Shown here: positions 52,342-62,315 of the stretch, piece after piece
How positions within the stretch are numbered: position 1 is the stretch's first letter
Layout: each line of letters opens with the position of its first letter
Source of the DNA: ZC4RG42 sp003242425
GTDB taxonomy: Bacteria > Pseudomonadota > Gammaproteobacteria > Burkholderiales > SG8-39
Direction of reading: 5' to 3'
Assembly (NCBI GenBank): GCA_937907425.1
Contig: CALCIE010000052.1
Location: forward strand, 1-64,000
DNA: 64,000 nucleotides
Program-made: the position numbers and the translations under genes
Notes under the pieces: generated by a model
Databases searched by the model: none
What the model was told of the DNA's origin: nothing
The model's input: only the letters and a program-made list of their open reading frames with translations

Positions 52342-53702
52342 ACCTGCTGCATACGCTGCTGTCGTTCGCCGTCGCGCTCGGCGTGCTGATCGTCGTGCAC
52401 GAGTTCGGCCATTACCTGGTCGCGCGCTGGTGCGGCGTCAAGGTGCTGCGCTTCTCGGTCGGTTTCGGGAAGCCGATCTTCATGCGCAGGCTGGGACGCG
52501 ACCGCACTGAATGGGCGATCGCCGCCATTCCGCTCGGCGGCTACGTGAAGATGCTCGACGAGCGCGAAGGGGAGGTCGCGCCCGAAGAGCTGCCGCGCGC
52601 CTTCAACCGCCAGAACGTGTGGAAACGTTTCGCCATCGTCGCCGCCGGCCCGCTGGCGAATTTCCTGCTCGCCATCGTGCTCTATGCCGTCCTCTTCGTC
52701 GGCGGCGTGCAGGAACTGAAGCCGATCGCGGGCAAGCCGGTCGAAGGCTCGCTCGCCGCGGCGGCGGGGATACGCGAGGGCGATACGGTCACGGCGGTGG
52801 ACGGCGAAGCGGTGCGGAGCTGGCAGGACGTGCGCTGGGCGCTGCTCGACCGCGCCATCGACCGCGAGCCCGTGACCCTCGAGGTGATCACGGCCGACCG
52901 AACGCTCGAGCGGCGCGTGCTCGATCTGTCGGGCCTGCACGCCGATCAAAGCGAGGGCGATCTGCTGCTGCAGATCGGTTTGCGGGCCTATCGTCCGCCG
53001 GTCGAGCCGGTGGTGGGGCAGGTCTCCGCAGGCAGTCCGGCCGAGCGCGCGGGCTTGCGGCTTGGCGATCGCATCGTCGCGATCGACGACGAGCCGGTGA
53101 CGCATTGGGACACGCTGGTCGACCGGGTCCGCAACGCGCCGGGACGCGAGTTGCGTCTGACCGTGGAGCGCGACGGCCAGCGCCTGCAACTGTATCCGGT
53201 CCCCGACGCGGTGGGGGAAGGGGAAGCGCGTCGCGGCCGGCTGGGCGTCGCGCCGCAAGTCGACGAAGCGCAGTTGCAGCCCTATTTCGTGGAAATCCGT
53301 TACGGCGTCGTCGAGGCCTTCGGCCGTGCCCTGGAGAAAACCTGGGACACCTCGGTCTTCTCTCTGCGCATGCTGGGCAAGATGGTGTTGGGCGAGGTGT
53401 CGTGGCGCAATCTGTCCGGGCCGGTGACCATCGCCGATTACGCCGGCCAGTCGGCGCAGCTCGGGCTGGCCGCGTATCTGTCCTTCCTCGCGCTCATCAG
53501 CATCAGTCTCGGGGTCTTGAATCTGCTGCCGATTCCGCTGCTCGACGGCGGGCACCTGATGTACTATACGGCCGAAATTCTAAAAGGCAGTCCGGTATCC
53601 GAGCGGATCGTCGAACTGGGTCAGCGCGCCGGCCTCGTCGTCCTGCTCGCGCTCATGGTGTTTGCCTTTTATAACGATATAAGCCGGCTGCTCACCGGCT
53701 GA
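52338..53702 (+). CDS. rseP: Site-2 intramembrane zinc metalloprotease
   Basis: 454 residues. Zinc motif HEFGHYLVAR at 21-30 (H21, E22, H25), tandem PDZ domains (about 110-290), and LNLLPIPLLDGGHLM near 395-409 completing the metal site. Cleaves the anti-sigma factor RseA or similar membrane substrates to release the envelope stress response. Overlaps dxr by 4 bp and precedes bamA. Confidence 0.96.
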   Translation: MNLLHTLLSFAVALGVLIVVHEFGHYLVARWCGVKVLRFSVGFGKPIFMRRLGRDRTEWAIAAIPLGGYVKMLDEREGEVAPEELPRAFNRQNVWKRFAIVAAGPLANFLLAIVLYAVLFVGGVQELKPIAGKPVEGSLAAAAGIREGDTVTAVDGEAVRSWQDVRWALLDRAIDREPVTLEVITADRTLERRVLDLSGLHADQSEGDLLLQIGLRAYRPPVEPVVGQVSAGSPAERAGLRLGDRIVAIDDEPVTHWDTLVDRVRNAPGRELRLTVERDGQRLQLYPVPDAVGEGEARRGRLGVAPQVDEAQLQPYFVEIRYGVVEAFGRALEKTWDTSVFSLRMLGKMVLGEVSWRNLSGPVTIADYAGQSAQLGLAAYLSFLALISISLGVLNLLPIPLLDGGHLMYYTAEILKGSPVSERIVELGQRAGLVVLLALMVFAFYNDISRLLTG

Positions 53703-53721
53703 CGAGGAACACCGCCTCAAC

Positions 53722-56004
53722 ATGAGAAAAAAACTCGCTGCGGCACTGGTGGGTGCCCTGTTCGCGCATGCCGCGTACGCATTCGATCCGTTCGTGGTGC
53801 GCGACATCCGGGTGGAGGGGATACAGCGCATCGAAGCCGGTACGGTCTTCAGTTACCTCCCCGTGAGAGTCGGGGAGACGATGACCGAAGACAAGGCCCG
53901 CGAGGCGATTCGCGTGCTGTTCGGCACCGGCTTCTTCAAGGATGTGCGCATCGAAATCGACGGCGAAGTGCTCGTGGTGGTGGTGGAGGAGCGCCCCGCG
54001 ATCGCGCAGATCGATTTCAGCGGCATGAAGGAATTCTCGCCGGAGGACGTCAAACTCGCCCTGCGCGAGAACAACATCGCCGAAGGCCGCATTTTCGACC
54101 GGGCGGTGATCGAAAAGGCCGAGCAGGAGATCAAGCGCCAGTACCTGACGCGCGGCCGCTACGGCGTCAACATCCAGACCACAGTCACGCCGCTCGACCG
54201 CAACCGCGTCGCCATCAACTTCAGCGTCGACGAAGGCGAGGTGGCGAAGATCGCGCGCATCAACATCGTCGGCAACCGCGCCTTCACCGAGGACGCGCTG
54301 CTCGATCTGTTCGTGCTCACGACGCCGGGCTGGTTCACCTGGTACACCAAGAACGACCAGTATTCGCGGCAGAAACTCTCCGCCGACCTCGAGACGCTGC
54401 GTTCCTTCTATCTCGATCGCGGCTACCTCGACTTCAACATCGAATCGACGCAGGTGTCGATCACGCCCGACAAGCGGCACATCTACATCACGGTCAACAT
54501 TTCCGAGGGCGAGAAGTACACGGTCCGCGACGTCACGCTCTCGGGCGATTTCGTCGTGCCGAAGGAGGAGCTGGAAAAGCTCGTCCAGATCAAGCCCGGC
54601 GAAACCTTCTCGCGCAAGAAGCTGACGGACACCACCAAGGCGATCACCGACCGTCTCGGCAACGACGGCTATGCCTTTGCCAACGCCAACGCGGTGCCGG
54701 ACGTCAACAAGGAAGACCGCACGGTCGCCTTCAACATCATGATCGACCCGGGCCGGCGGGTGTACGTTCGGCGCATCGAGGTGGCGGGCAACACCCGCAC
54801 CCGTGACGAGGTGATCCGCCGCGAGATGCGGCAGCTTGAAGGCGCTTACTACGACGCCCAGAAACTGCAGCTTTCACGCCAGCGCATCGACCGGCTCGAT
54901 TACTTCACCGAGGTCAACGTCGATACCCATCCGGTAGCCGGCACGACCGATCAGGTGGACGTGACCTACAGCGTGGTCGAGAAACCCACCGGCGCGCTGA
55001 TGCTGGGTGCCGGCTTCTCGAGCGCCGACGGCCTGGTGCTGCAGGGTTCGGTCTCGCAGCAGAACCTGTTCGGCACCGGCAACGCGGTGGAGATCAACCT
55101 GAACACCAGCAAGATCAACCGCAACATCGGCCTGTCGTTCACCAACCCGTATCTCACGGTGGACGGCGTCAGCGGCGGTTTCGACATCTATGCGCGCCGC
55201 TACGACCCGCGCCGGCGCCTGAGCTTCGGACGTTACGCGACCGATACCATGGGCGTCGGCCTGCGCGCCGGGGTGCCGATCACCGAATTCGACCGCATCC
55301 ATTTCGGCCTGGCGGTGGAACAGACCGAAATCGAGCTGTTCGACGACAGCCCGGACCGGTTCAAGGATTTCGTCGACACCGAAGGCGACAAGACGCTGGG
55401 CCTCATCGGCACCATCGGCTGGTCGCGCGACCGCCGCGACAGCGCGTTCTGGACCACCTCCGGGACGTATCAGCGCGCCTACATCGAATCGGGGTTGCCC
55501 GCGGCGGACCTGCAGTACTACAAGATCAACTACGAGCTGAGCTGGTATTTCCCGCTGTCGCGCGACCTCACCCTGAAGCTCAAGGGCGAGGCGGGCTACG
55601 CCGCGGGCTACGGCGGCGGCGAACTGCCGTTCTTCAAGGCCTTCTTCGGCGGCGGACCGAATTCTGTCCGTGGGTTCGAACAGGGATCGCTCGGTCCGCG
55701 CGACGCCGACGGCGTGCTGGGCGGCTCACGCAAAGTCGTGGGCAACGCCGAGCTGCTGTTCCCGATGCCGGGCATGCGTCAAGACCGTTCGGTGCGGATG
55801 GGGGTATTCTTCGATGCCGGCCAGGTCTGGGACACCGGCAAGGGTAATACCTTGAGCGACTTGAAGTTGCGGTATTCTACGGGCGGGTTCGTGTCGTGGA
55901 ATTCGCCCTTCGGTCCGCTGCAGCTCATCATCGCCTACCCGCTCAACGAGCAGCCTGGCGACGACGTGCAGAAGTTCCAGTTCACGTTCGGACACGCGTT
56001 TTAG
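53722..56004 (+). CDS. bamA: Outer-membrane protein assembly factor BamA
   Basis: 760 residues. A signal peptide (about 1-21, ending HAAYA) is followed by five POTRA repeats (about 22-420) and a 16-strand Omp85 barrel ending in FTFGHAF with terminal Phe. The conserved VRGFEQGSLGPRD loop (VRGF motif of strand-loop 6) is present. Core of the BAM complex; it would insert NfrA-like and PagL barrels encoded in the same window. Confidence 0.97.
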   Translation: MRKKLAAALVGALFAHAAYAFDPFVVRDIRVEGIQRIEAGTVFSYLPVRVGETMTEDKAREAIRVLFGTGFFKDVRIEIDGEVLVVVVEERPAIAQIDFSGMKEFSPEDVKLALRENNIAEGRIFDRAVIEKAEQEIKRQYLTRGRYGVNIQTTVTPLDRNRVAINFSVDEGEVAKIARINIVGNRAFTEDALLDLFVLTTPGWFTWYTKNDQYSRQKLSADLETLRSFYLDRGYLDFNIESTQVSITPDKRHIYITVNISEGEKYTVRDVTLSGDFVVPKEELEKLVQIKPGETFSRKKLTDTTKAITDRLGNDGYAFANANAVPDVNKEDRTVAFNIMIDPGRRVYVRRIEVAGNTRTRDEVIRREMRQLEGAYYDAQKLQLSRQRIDRLDYFTEVNVDTHPVAGTTDQVDVTYSVVEKPTGALMLGAGFSSADGLVLQGSVSQQNLFGTGNAVEINLNTSKINRNIGLSFTNPYLTVDGVSGGFDIYARRYDPRRRLSFGRYATDTMGVGLRAGVPITEFDRIHFGLAVEQTEIELFDDSPDRFKDFVDTEGDKTLGLIGTIGWSRDRRDSAFWTTSGTYQRAYIESGLPAADLQYYKINYELSWYFPLSRDLTLKLKGEAGYAAGYGGGELPFFKAFFGGGPNSVRGFEQGSLGPRDADGVLGGSRKVVGNAELLFPMPGMRQDRSVRMGVFFDAGQVWDTGKGNTLSDLKLRYSTGGFVSWNSPFGPLQLIIAYPLNEQPGDDVQKFQFTFGHAF

Positions 56005-56034
56005 GGACGCCATATCCATTACAGGATTTCAGAC

Positions 56035-56568
56035 ATGACGTTAACGACATTCCGCTGGCTGGCCCTGTGGCCGATGCTGCTGTTGGTTTTCCCGAGCTTC
56101 GCCCAGGAAGGCGCAAAGATCGGCTTCGTCAACCTCGACCGCATCTTGCGCGATGCCGTTCCCGCCCAACGTGCGCAAAAGCGCATCGAAGCGGAATTCA
56201 GCAAGCGCGATCAGGAACTGCAGCGCATGGCGGAGAGCATCAAGAAGCTGCAGGAATCGCTCGAGCGCAACGCCATGACCATGCCGGACAGCGAGCGCAG
56301 CAAGCGCGAGCGCGAGCTGGCCGAAGCGAGCCGCGAATTCCAGCGCAAGCAGCGCGAGTTCCGCGAGGATCTCAATGCGCGCCGCAACGAGGAGCTGGCC
56401 GGGATTCTCGAGCGCGCCAACCGCGCGGTGAAGCAGATCGCCGAGGCGGAGAAATTCGACATCATCTTCCAGGAAGCGGTGTACGTGAGTCCGCGCATCG
56501 ACATCACCGACAAAGTGATCAAGGCGCTGGATGACGGCAAACCTGCCGACAGCAAGCCCGCCAAATAA
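56035..56568 (+). CDS. skp: Periplasmic chaperone Skp (OmpH)
   Basis: 177 residues. Signal peptide about 1-23 (ending SFAQ), then KIGFVNLDRILRDAVPAQRAQKRIEAEF and a long coiled coil rich in Glu/Arg/Lys (about 50-125). Holds unfolded outer-membrane proteins between Sec and BamA. Adjacent to bamA as usual. Confidence 0.95.
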   Translation: MTLTTFRWLALWPMLLLVFPSFAQEGAKIGFVNLDRILRDAVPAQRAQKRIEAEFSKRDQELQRMAESIKKLQESLERNAMTMPDSERSKRERELAEASREFQRKQREFREDLNARRNEELAGILERANRAVKQIAEAEKFDIIFQEAVYVSPRIDITDKVIKALDDGKPADSKPAK

Positions 56569-56576
56569 GGCTGCCC

Positions 56577-57617
56577 ATGCAAGCGCGTAGCGTGCGGCTG
56601 GCGGACATCGCCGCGCAGCTCGGCGGCGAAGTGGTGGGCGACCCGGAAACGCGGGTCTCGCAGGTGGCGACCCTGAAGAGCGCCGGTCCCGAGCACATCA
56701 GCTTCTTCGCACAGGGCAGATACCGCGAGGAACTGCAGGCCACGCGCGCCGGCGCGGTGATCGTGAGCGCGGAAGAGCGCGACGCCACCACGCTGCCGCG
56801 CATCGTCTGCGCCGATCCTTATCTCTATTTCGCCCAGGTTTCGCGGCTGCTCAATCCGCCCGCGCCGGTGCAGCCGGGCGTGCATCCGAGCGCGGTCATC
56901 GATGCCAGCGCCTTCATCGACCCGACGGCGCACATCGGTCCCGGTTGCGTGATCGAGGCGGGCGCGAACATCGGCCCGGGCGTGGCGGTCGGCGCCGGCT
57001 GCATTGTCGGCGCGCGCAGCACCATCGGGGAGGGCAGCCGGCTCTATCCGCGCGTGACAATCTACGCCGATTGCGTGATCGGGCGCCGGGCGATCATCCA
57101 TTCCGGCGCGGTGATCGGCGCCGACGGTTTCGGTTTCGCCCAGCAGCAGGGCCGCTGGCTGAAGATTCCGCAGATCGGGCGCGTCGTCATCGGCGACGAC
57201 GTGGAAATCGGCGCCAACACCACCATCGACCGCGGCGCGCTCGACGACACGGTGATCGAGGAGGGCGTCAAACTCGACAACCAGATCCAGATCGGTCACA
57301 ACTGCCGCATCGGCGCGCACACGGCCATCGCCGGCTGCGCCGGCATCGCCGGCAGCACGACGATCGGACGACATTGCATGATCGGTGGCGCCGCGATGAT
57401 CGGTGGCCACCTGCACATCGCCGACCGGGTCGTCATCTCCGGCGGCACCTGGGTGACCCGTTCCATCGAGGAACCGGGCATGTATCTGAGCGTGATTCCC
57501 GCGACGCCGGCGCGCGAATGGCGGCGTACCGTTGCGCTGCTGCGCGGACTGGACAAGCTGTACGAGCGCGTACGCCGCTCGGGTCGCGGCAAGACGGGCA
57601 CGGAGAACGAAGAATGA
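56577..57617 (+). CDS. lpxD: UDP-3-O-(3-hydroxyacyl)glucosamine N-acyltransferase
   Basis: 346 residues. N-terminal uridine-binding domain, then hexapeptide repeats (about 105-315) with the catalytic His region GADGFGFAQQQGRWLKIPQIGRV and IGHNCRIGAHTAIAGCAGIAGST. Third step of lipid A synthesis. It overlaps fabZ by 4 bp. Confidence 0.96.
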   Translation: MQARSVRLADIAAQLGGEVVGDPETRVSQVATLKSAGPEHISFFAQGRYREELQATRAGAVIVSAEERDATTLPRIVCADPYLYFAQVSRLLNPPAPVQPGVHPSAVIDASAFIDPTAHIGPGCVIEAGANIGPGVAVGAGCIVGARSTIGEGSRLYPRVTIYADCVIGRRAIIHSGAVIGADGFGFAQQQGRWLKIPQIGRVVIGDDVEIGANTTIDRGALDDTVIEEGVKLDNQIQIGHNCRIGAHTAIAGCAGIAGSTTIGRHCMIGGAAMIGGHLHIADRVVISGGTWVTRSIEEPGMYLSVIPATPAREWRRTVALLRGLDKLYERVRRSGRGKTGTENEE

Positions 57618-58057
57618 GCAGCATGGATATCAACGAAATTCAGCAGTACCTTCCCCACCGCTATCCCTTCCTGCTGGTGGACCGGGTACTGGAATGCGTG
57701 CCCGGCGAGCGCATCGTCGCCGTCAAGAACGTCACCTTCAACGAGCCGTTCTTTCCCGGCCATTTCCCCAAACTGCCGATCATGCCCGGCGTGCTGATCA
57801 TCGAGGCGATGGCGCAGGCTGCCGCGATCCTCGCGTTCAAGACCGCCGGCCGCGTGCCGAGCGAAAACTCGCTGGTGTATTTCCTCGGCATCGACGAGGC
57901 GCGCTTCAAGAGCCCGGTGACGCCCGGCGATCAGCTCCGCATCACCGCGCGCCCGGTGCGCACCATCAAGAACGTGTGGACGTTCGAGGCGGAGGCGACC
58001 GTCGACGGCAAGCTCGCCGCGGAAGCGAAGATGATGTGCACCATGCGTGAGGGTTGA
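57614..58057 (+). CDS. fabZ: 3-hydroxyacyl-ACP dehydratase
   Basis: 147 residues. Hot-dog fold with the catalytic His in LPHRYPFLLVDRV and the central GHFPKLPIMPGVLIIEAMAQ helix carrying Glu. Completes fatty acid elongation cycles and balances fatty acids against lipid A acyl use. The start is inside the lpxD stop; the stop overlaps the lpxA start. Confidence 0.96.
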   Translation: MSSMDINEIQQYLPHRYPFLLVDRVLECVPGERIVAVKNVTFNEPFFPGHFPKLPIMPGVLIIEAMAQAAAILAFKTAGRVPSENSLVYFLGIDEARFKSPVTPGDQLRITARPVRTIKNVWTFEAEATVDGKLAAEAKMMCTMREG

Positions 58058-58854
58058 TGCCGACCGACGAGCCGCGCACGAACATGATTCATCCCACCGC
58101 CATCGTTCATCCCAAAGCCAAAATCGGCGCCAACGTCAGCATCGGGGCCTACACCATCGTCGGCGAGCACGTCGAGATCGGCGACAACACCTGGGTCGGT
58201 CCGCACGTCGTGCTGGAGGGCCATCTGCGCATCGGCCGCGACAACCGCATCTTCCAGTTCTGCTCGCTCGGCGGCGAACCGCAGGACAAGAAGTACAGCG
58301 GCGAACCCACGCGCGTCGAGATCGGCGATCGCAACACCATCCGCGAATACTGCACCATCAACGCCGGCACCGCGCAGGACGCGGGCGTGACGCGCATCGG
58401 CAACGACAACTGGATCATGGGCTATGTGCACATCGCCCACGATTGCCAGGTCGGCAACAACACCATTTTCGCCAGCAACGCGCAGATCGCCGGGCATTGC
58501 CACGTGGGCGACTGGGCGATCCTCGGCGGCATGACCGGTGTGCACCAGTTCGTGAAGATCGGCGCGCATGCCATGACCGGCGGGGGCACCATCCTGTTCC
58601 AGGACCTGCCGCCCTATGTCATGGCCTCGGGCAATCCGGCCAAGACCTACGGCATCAACACCGAAGGCTTGCGGCGGCGCGGCTTCAGTAACGAGGCGAT
58701 CGCCGCGTTGCGGCGCGCCTACAAGACGATCTACCGCAGCAACCTCACGCTGACCGAGGCGATCGAGCAGCTCGCGCAGCAGCAGGACGAGTGGCCGGAG
58801 CTGAAGATCCTGGTCGATTTCCTGCGTGAGGCGAAGCGCGGCATCCTGCGCTAG
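58057..58854 (+). CDS. lpxA: UDP-N-acetylglucosamine acyltransferase
   Basis: 265 residues from the ATG at 58057, coupled to the fabZ stop with GAGGG just upstream. An internal ATG at 58084 (MIHPTAIVHP) matches the usual LpxA N-terminus and may be the true start, giving 256 residues. Left-handed beta-helix with catalytic His in GYVHIAHDCQVGNN and FCSLGGEPQD. First step of lipid A synthesis. Confidence 0.95.
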   Translation: MPTDEPRTNMIHPTAIVHPKAKIGANVSIGAYTIVGEHVEIGDNTWVGPHVVLEGHLRIGRDNRIFQFCSLGGEPQDKKYSGEPTRVEIGDRNTIREYCTINAGTAQDAGVTRIGNDNWIMGYVHIAHDCQVGNNTIFASNAQIAGHCHVGDWAILGGMTGVHQFVKIGAHAMTGGGTILFQDLPPYVMASGNPAKTYGINTEGLRRRGFSNEAIAALRRAYKTIYRSNLTLTEAIEQLAQQQDEWPELKILVDFLREAKRGILR

Positions 58855-58877
58855 CGGGCCGCAACGGCGGGGAAGCG

Positions 58878-60047
58878 ATGAACGCGACTCCGGTTCGTAT
58901 CGTGATGGTCGCCGGCGAGGCTTCCGGCGACCTGCTCGGCAGCCACGTCATCGCCGCGCTCAAGGAACGCTATCCCCAGGCCGAGTTCTTCGGCATCGGC
59001 GGGCCGAAGATGATCGGTCAGGGCTTCGACTCCTGGGTGCCGCAGGAACGGCTGGCTGTGCACGGGCTGGTGGAGGTGCTGAAGCATCTGCCCGGCCTCG
59101 TCGCCTTGCGGCGCGAGCTCGTGCGCCGCATCGCCGCGCGGCGGCCGCATCTCTTTCTCGGTATCGACTCCCCGGACTTCAACCTCGGCCTGGAGAAACA
59201 GCTGAGGCGGCGCGGCATCACCACCGCGCATCTCGTCAGCCCCACGGTCTGGGCCTGGCGCGCCGGACGCATCAAGACCATCCGCGAAGCCGTCTCGCAC
59301 ATGCTGGTGCTGCTGCCCTTCGAGGAGCAGATCTATCGGGACGCCGGCGTGCCGGTGACCTTCATCGGCCATCCGCTCGCCGACGAAATCCCGGAAGTCA
59401 TCGACCGCGAGGCGCTGCTGGAGTATCTGCGCCTTTCGAACAAGGGCGCGATCGTCACGCTGCTGCCCGGCAGCCGGCAGCAGGAAGTGCTCAACCATGC
59501 CGAGCCCTTCATCGGGGCGGCCAAGCTGATCCGGCAGAAGCTGGGCAACGTGCAGTTCCTCGTGCCCTGCGCCACGCGCGAGACCTACCGGCTGTTCGAG
59601 GAGGCGCTGTACCGGCACAATGACGGCGAACTGCCCGTGCGCATGATGTTCGGCCACGCGCAGGAGGCGCTCGCGGCGAGCGATTTCGCCATCGCGGCGA
59701 GCGGCACGGTGACGCTGGAGGCGGCGCTGCTGCGCTGTCCCATGGTGATCGCCTACCGCATGGCGCCGCTTTCCTTCGCCATCGCCAAGCGGCTGGTGCG
59801 TGTGAAGTACGTCGGGTTGCCGAACATTCTCTGCGACGACTGGGTGGTGCCCGAACTGCTGCAGGACGACGTGACGCCGGAGAATCTCGCGCAGGCCGCG
59901 CTCAATCTCTACAACGACAAGCAGGCGCTGCAGGCCGTCCGCGAACGCTTCGCCGCGCTGCACACCCTCATGCGGCGCGGCGCGGCCGAACGGGCCGCCG
60001 AGGCGCTCGCGCCGCTCATCGACCGGGCGGCGGAGGCTGCGGCATGA
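58878..60047 (+). CDS. lpxB: Lipid-A-disaccharide synthase
   Basis: 389 residues. GT19 enzyme with VAGEASGDLLGSHVIAALK near the N-terminus, SPTVWAWRAGRIKTI, and the C-terminal UDP-sugar region with ASGTVTLEAALLRCPMVIAYRM. Joins the two glucosamine units of lipid A at the inner membrane. Overlaps rnhB by 4 bp. Confidence 0.96.
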   Translation: MNATPVRIVMVAGEASGDLLGSHVIAALKERYPQAEFFGIGGPKMIGQGFDSWVPQERLAVHGLVEVLKHLPGLVALRRELVRRIAARRPHLFLGIDSPDFNLGLEKQLRRRGITTAHLVSPTVWAWRAGRIKTIREAVSHMLVLLPFEEQIYRDAGVPVTFIGHPLADEIPEVIDREALLEYLRLSNKGAIVTLLPGSRQQEVLNHAEPFIGAAKLIRQKLGNVQFLVPCATRETYRLFEEALYRHNDGELPVRMMFGHAQEALAASDFAIAASGTVTLEAALLRCPMVIAYRMAPLSFAIAKRLVRVKYVGLPNILCDDWVVPELLQDDVTPENLAQAALNLYNDKQALQAVRERFAALHTLMRRGAAERAAEALAPLIDRAAEAAA

Positions 60048-60643
60048 GCGCCGTCGAGCTCGTCTGCGGCGTGGACGAAGCGGGCAGGGGGCCGCTCGCA
60101 GGCCCGGTCTACGCGGCTGCGGTGATCCTCGATCCGGCCCGGCGTATCAACGGCATCGACGATTCCAAGCAGTTGACCGAACGCGAGCGCGAGAAGCTCG
60201 CGGCTCGCATCAAGGAACGCGCCCTCGCCTGGGCGGTGGCCTCCGCGACGGTGGAGGAGATCGACCGCCTCAACATCTACTGGGCGACGATGCTGGCCAT
60301 GCAGCGCGCGGTGCAGGCGCTTCGCGTGGCGCCGCACGAAGTGCTGGTCGACGGCAACCGCTGTCCCAAACTCAGCTATCCCGTGCGCGCCATCGTCGGC
60401 GGCGACGCCAAGGTGCGCTGCATCGCCGCGGCCTCGATCCTCGCCAAGACCACGCGCGATGCCGAAATGCTGCAGTGGCACGAGCGCTATCCGCATTACG
60501 GGTTCGCGCAGCACAAGGGCTACGCGACGCCCGAGCATCTCGAATTGCTGCGGCGTTACGGACCGTGCGAGCTGCACCGGCGCAGCTTCGCGCCGGTGCG
60601 CGTACTCTGCGGCGAGGAGCCGCAACAGGTCGAGCTCTTCTGA
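60044..60643 (+). CDS. rnhB: Ribonuclease HII
   Basis: 199 residues. Catalytic motif CGVDEAGRGPLAGPV with D11 and E12, further Asp in LVDGNRCP and AKTTRD. Removes ribonucleotides and RNA primers from DNA. Follows lpxB by overlap. Confidence 0.95.
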   Translation: MSAVELVCGVDEAGRGPLAGPVYAAAVILDPARRINGIDDSKQLTEREREKLAARIKERALAWAVASATVEEIDRLNIYWATMLAMQRAVQALRVAPHEVLVDGNRCPKLSYPVRAIVGGDAKVRCIAAASILAKTTRDAEMLQWHERYPHYGFAQHKGYATPEHLELLRRYGPCELHRRSFAPVRVLCGEEPQQVELF

Positions 60644-60646
60644 AGC

Positions 60647-61429
60647 ATGGCGCTGAAATACATCCAGTCGCGCGACAACCCGCTGTTCAAGACGCTCGTC
60701 AAGCTGAGCAATTCCGCGCGCGAGCGCCGCGCGAGCCGCCAGGCTTTGCTCGACGGGCCGCATCTCATCGAGGCCTATGCCGCAAGCGGCGGCGTGGCGA
60801 GCGCGCTGATCGCCAGCGAAAGCGGGCTGCGCAAACCGGAGATCGCGCGGCTGTTCGAAGGCACGCCGGCCGAGTCCAAAGTCGTGTTCGCCGACCGGCT
60901 GTTCGAGCACATCGCCTTCGTCGTCACGCCGGCCGGTATCCTGGCGCTCATTCCCACGCAGGAGCCCGAGGGCGCGCCGCCCGCGAACGAACATTGCGTG
61001 CTCCTGGAAAACCTGCAGGACGCAGGCAACGTCGGCTCGATCCTGCGCACCGCCGCGGCGGCGGGCGTGCGCAACGTCTGCCTGTCGAAGGGCTGCGCCT
61101 TCGTCTGGTCGGCCAAGGTGCTGCGCGCCGGCATGGGCGCGCATTTCCGTCTGCGCCTCTACGACGAGGCGGATCTGAACGAGGTCGCGCGACGCTTCCA
61201 GGGCATGGTGGTGGTCACCGATGTGAAGGCCGAGCGCAGTCTCTACGACCTCGATCTGCGCCAGCCGACGGCCTGGATTTTCGGCAACGAAGGCGCGGGT
61301 GTGAGCCCGGAGCTTGCCACGCATGCCACCGCGCGCGTGCGCATCCCCATGCCGGGCGGAACCGAATCGCTCAACGTCGCCGCCGCGGCGGCCATCTGCC
61401 TGTACGAACAGGTGCGGCAGCGTCAGTAG
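60647..61429 (+). CDS. SpoU/TrmH-family RNA methyltransferase
   Basis: 260 residues. N-terminal substrate-binding domain with RDNPLFKTLVKL, then the SPOUT knot: ENLQDAGNVGSILRTAAAAGV, WIFGNEGAGVSPEL and IPMPGGTESLNVAAAAAICLYE. Methylates ribose 2'-O of an rRNA or tRNA; the exact target cannot be assigned. Starts 3 bp after rnhB and converges on ppsR with a 7 bp overlap of ends. Confidence 0.92.
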   Translation: MALKYIQSRDNPLFKTLVKLSNSARERRASRQALLDGPHLIEAYAASGGVASALIASESGLRKPEIARLFEGTPAESKVVFADRLFEHIAFVVTPAGILALIPTQEPEGAPPANEHCVLLENLQDAGNVGSILRTAAAAGVRNVCLSKGCAFVWSAKVLRAGMGAHFRLRLYDEADLNEVARRFQGMVVVTDVKAERSLYDLDLRQPTAWIFGNEGAGVSPELATHATARVRIPMPGGTESLNVAAAAAICLYEQVRQRQ

Positions 61430-62244
61430 ACGCGCCGCTCCAGCTTCGCGTCCTCCAGGATCTTGGTGGCGATCTCCTCGACGGAGCGCGCGGTCGAATT
61501 GAGCCAGCGCACGCCGTATTTCTGCATCAGCCGCTCGGCCTGGGCCACCTCGTAGCGGCAGTTCTCCAGATCGGCATAGCGGCTGCCCGGCCGCCGTTCG
61601 TTGCGGATGCGCGCGAGGCGCTCCGGGTCGATGCTCAGCCCGTAGAGCTTGCCCAGATGCGGTTCGAGGCACGGCGGCAGCGTGCCGCGCTCGAAGTCCT
61701 CGGGCACGAGCGGGTAGTTCGCCGCCTTGACGCCCATCTGCATGGCCATGTAGAGGCAGGTCGGCGTCTTGCCACTGCGGGAGACGCCGATCAGGATCAC
61801 GTCCGCGTCCTCCAGCCCGCGTGCTTCCTGGCCGTCGTCGTAGGCCAGCGCGAAGTTCACCGCCTCGATGCGCGCCTGGTAGTCCGGCGTGTCGCCCATG
61901 CTGTGGGAACGGCCGACGGTGTGCGAGGAGCGCATGCCCAGCTCGGCCTCCAGCGGACTGAGGAAGCTCTCGAAGAAATCGAACACCAGTGCGTCGGCCC
62001 GGCCGATCACGGCGCGCACCCCGGCCTTGAGCAGGGTGCTGAACACCACCGGCCGGACGCCGTATTCCCGTTTCGCGGCCTCGAAGCGCTGCAGGCACTC
62101 CTCGGCCTTTTCCTCCGAATCCACGAAGGGAATGACCGTCTGCTTGAAATCGAGGCCCTCGAACTGGGTCAGCAGGCTGCGGCCCAGGGTCTCGGCGGTG
62201 ATGCCGGTGCCGTCCGAGACGAAGAAGACGGGGCGGATTGACAT
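61423..62244 (-). CDS. ppsR: PEP synthase regulatory kinase/pyrophosphorylase
   Basis: 273 residues, DUF299 family. The P-loop GVSRSGKT lies at 153-160, and FFVSDGTGITAETLGRSLL opens the protein. Phosphorylates PpsA on Thr using ADP and removes the group with phosphate. Divergent from its target gene ppsA, 71 bp away. Confidence 0.95.
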   Translation of the reverse strand: MSIRPVFFVSDGTGITAETLGRSLLTQFEGLDFKQTVIPFVDSEEKAEECLQRFEAAKREYGVRPVVFSTLLKAGVRAVIGRADALVFDFFESFLSPLEAELGMRSSHTVGRSHSMGDTPDYQARIEAVNFALAYDDGQEARGLEDADVILIGVSRSGKTPTCLYMAMQMGVKAANYPLVPEDFERGTLPPCLEPHLGKLYGLSIDPERLARIRNERRPGSRYADLENCRYEVAQAERLMQKYGVRWLNSTARSVEEIATKILEDAKLERRVY

Positions 62245-62315
62245 GTGTTTCGTGGTCGGCGGGCGGAGCGGGTACCATAGCGGACATCCACAATGCAGGG
62301 CAACCGGAGGCCGAC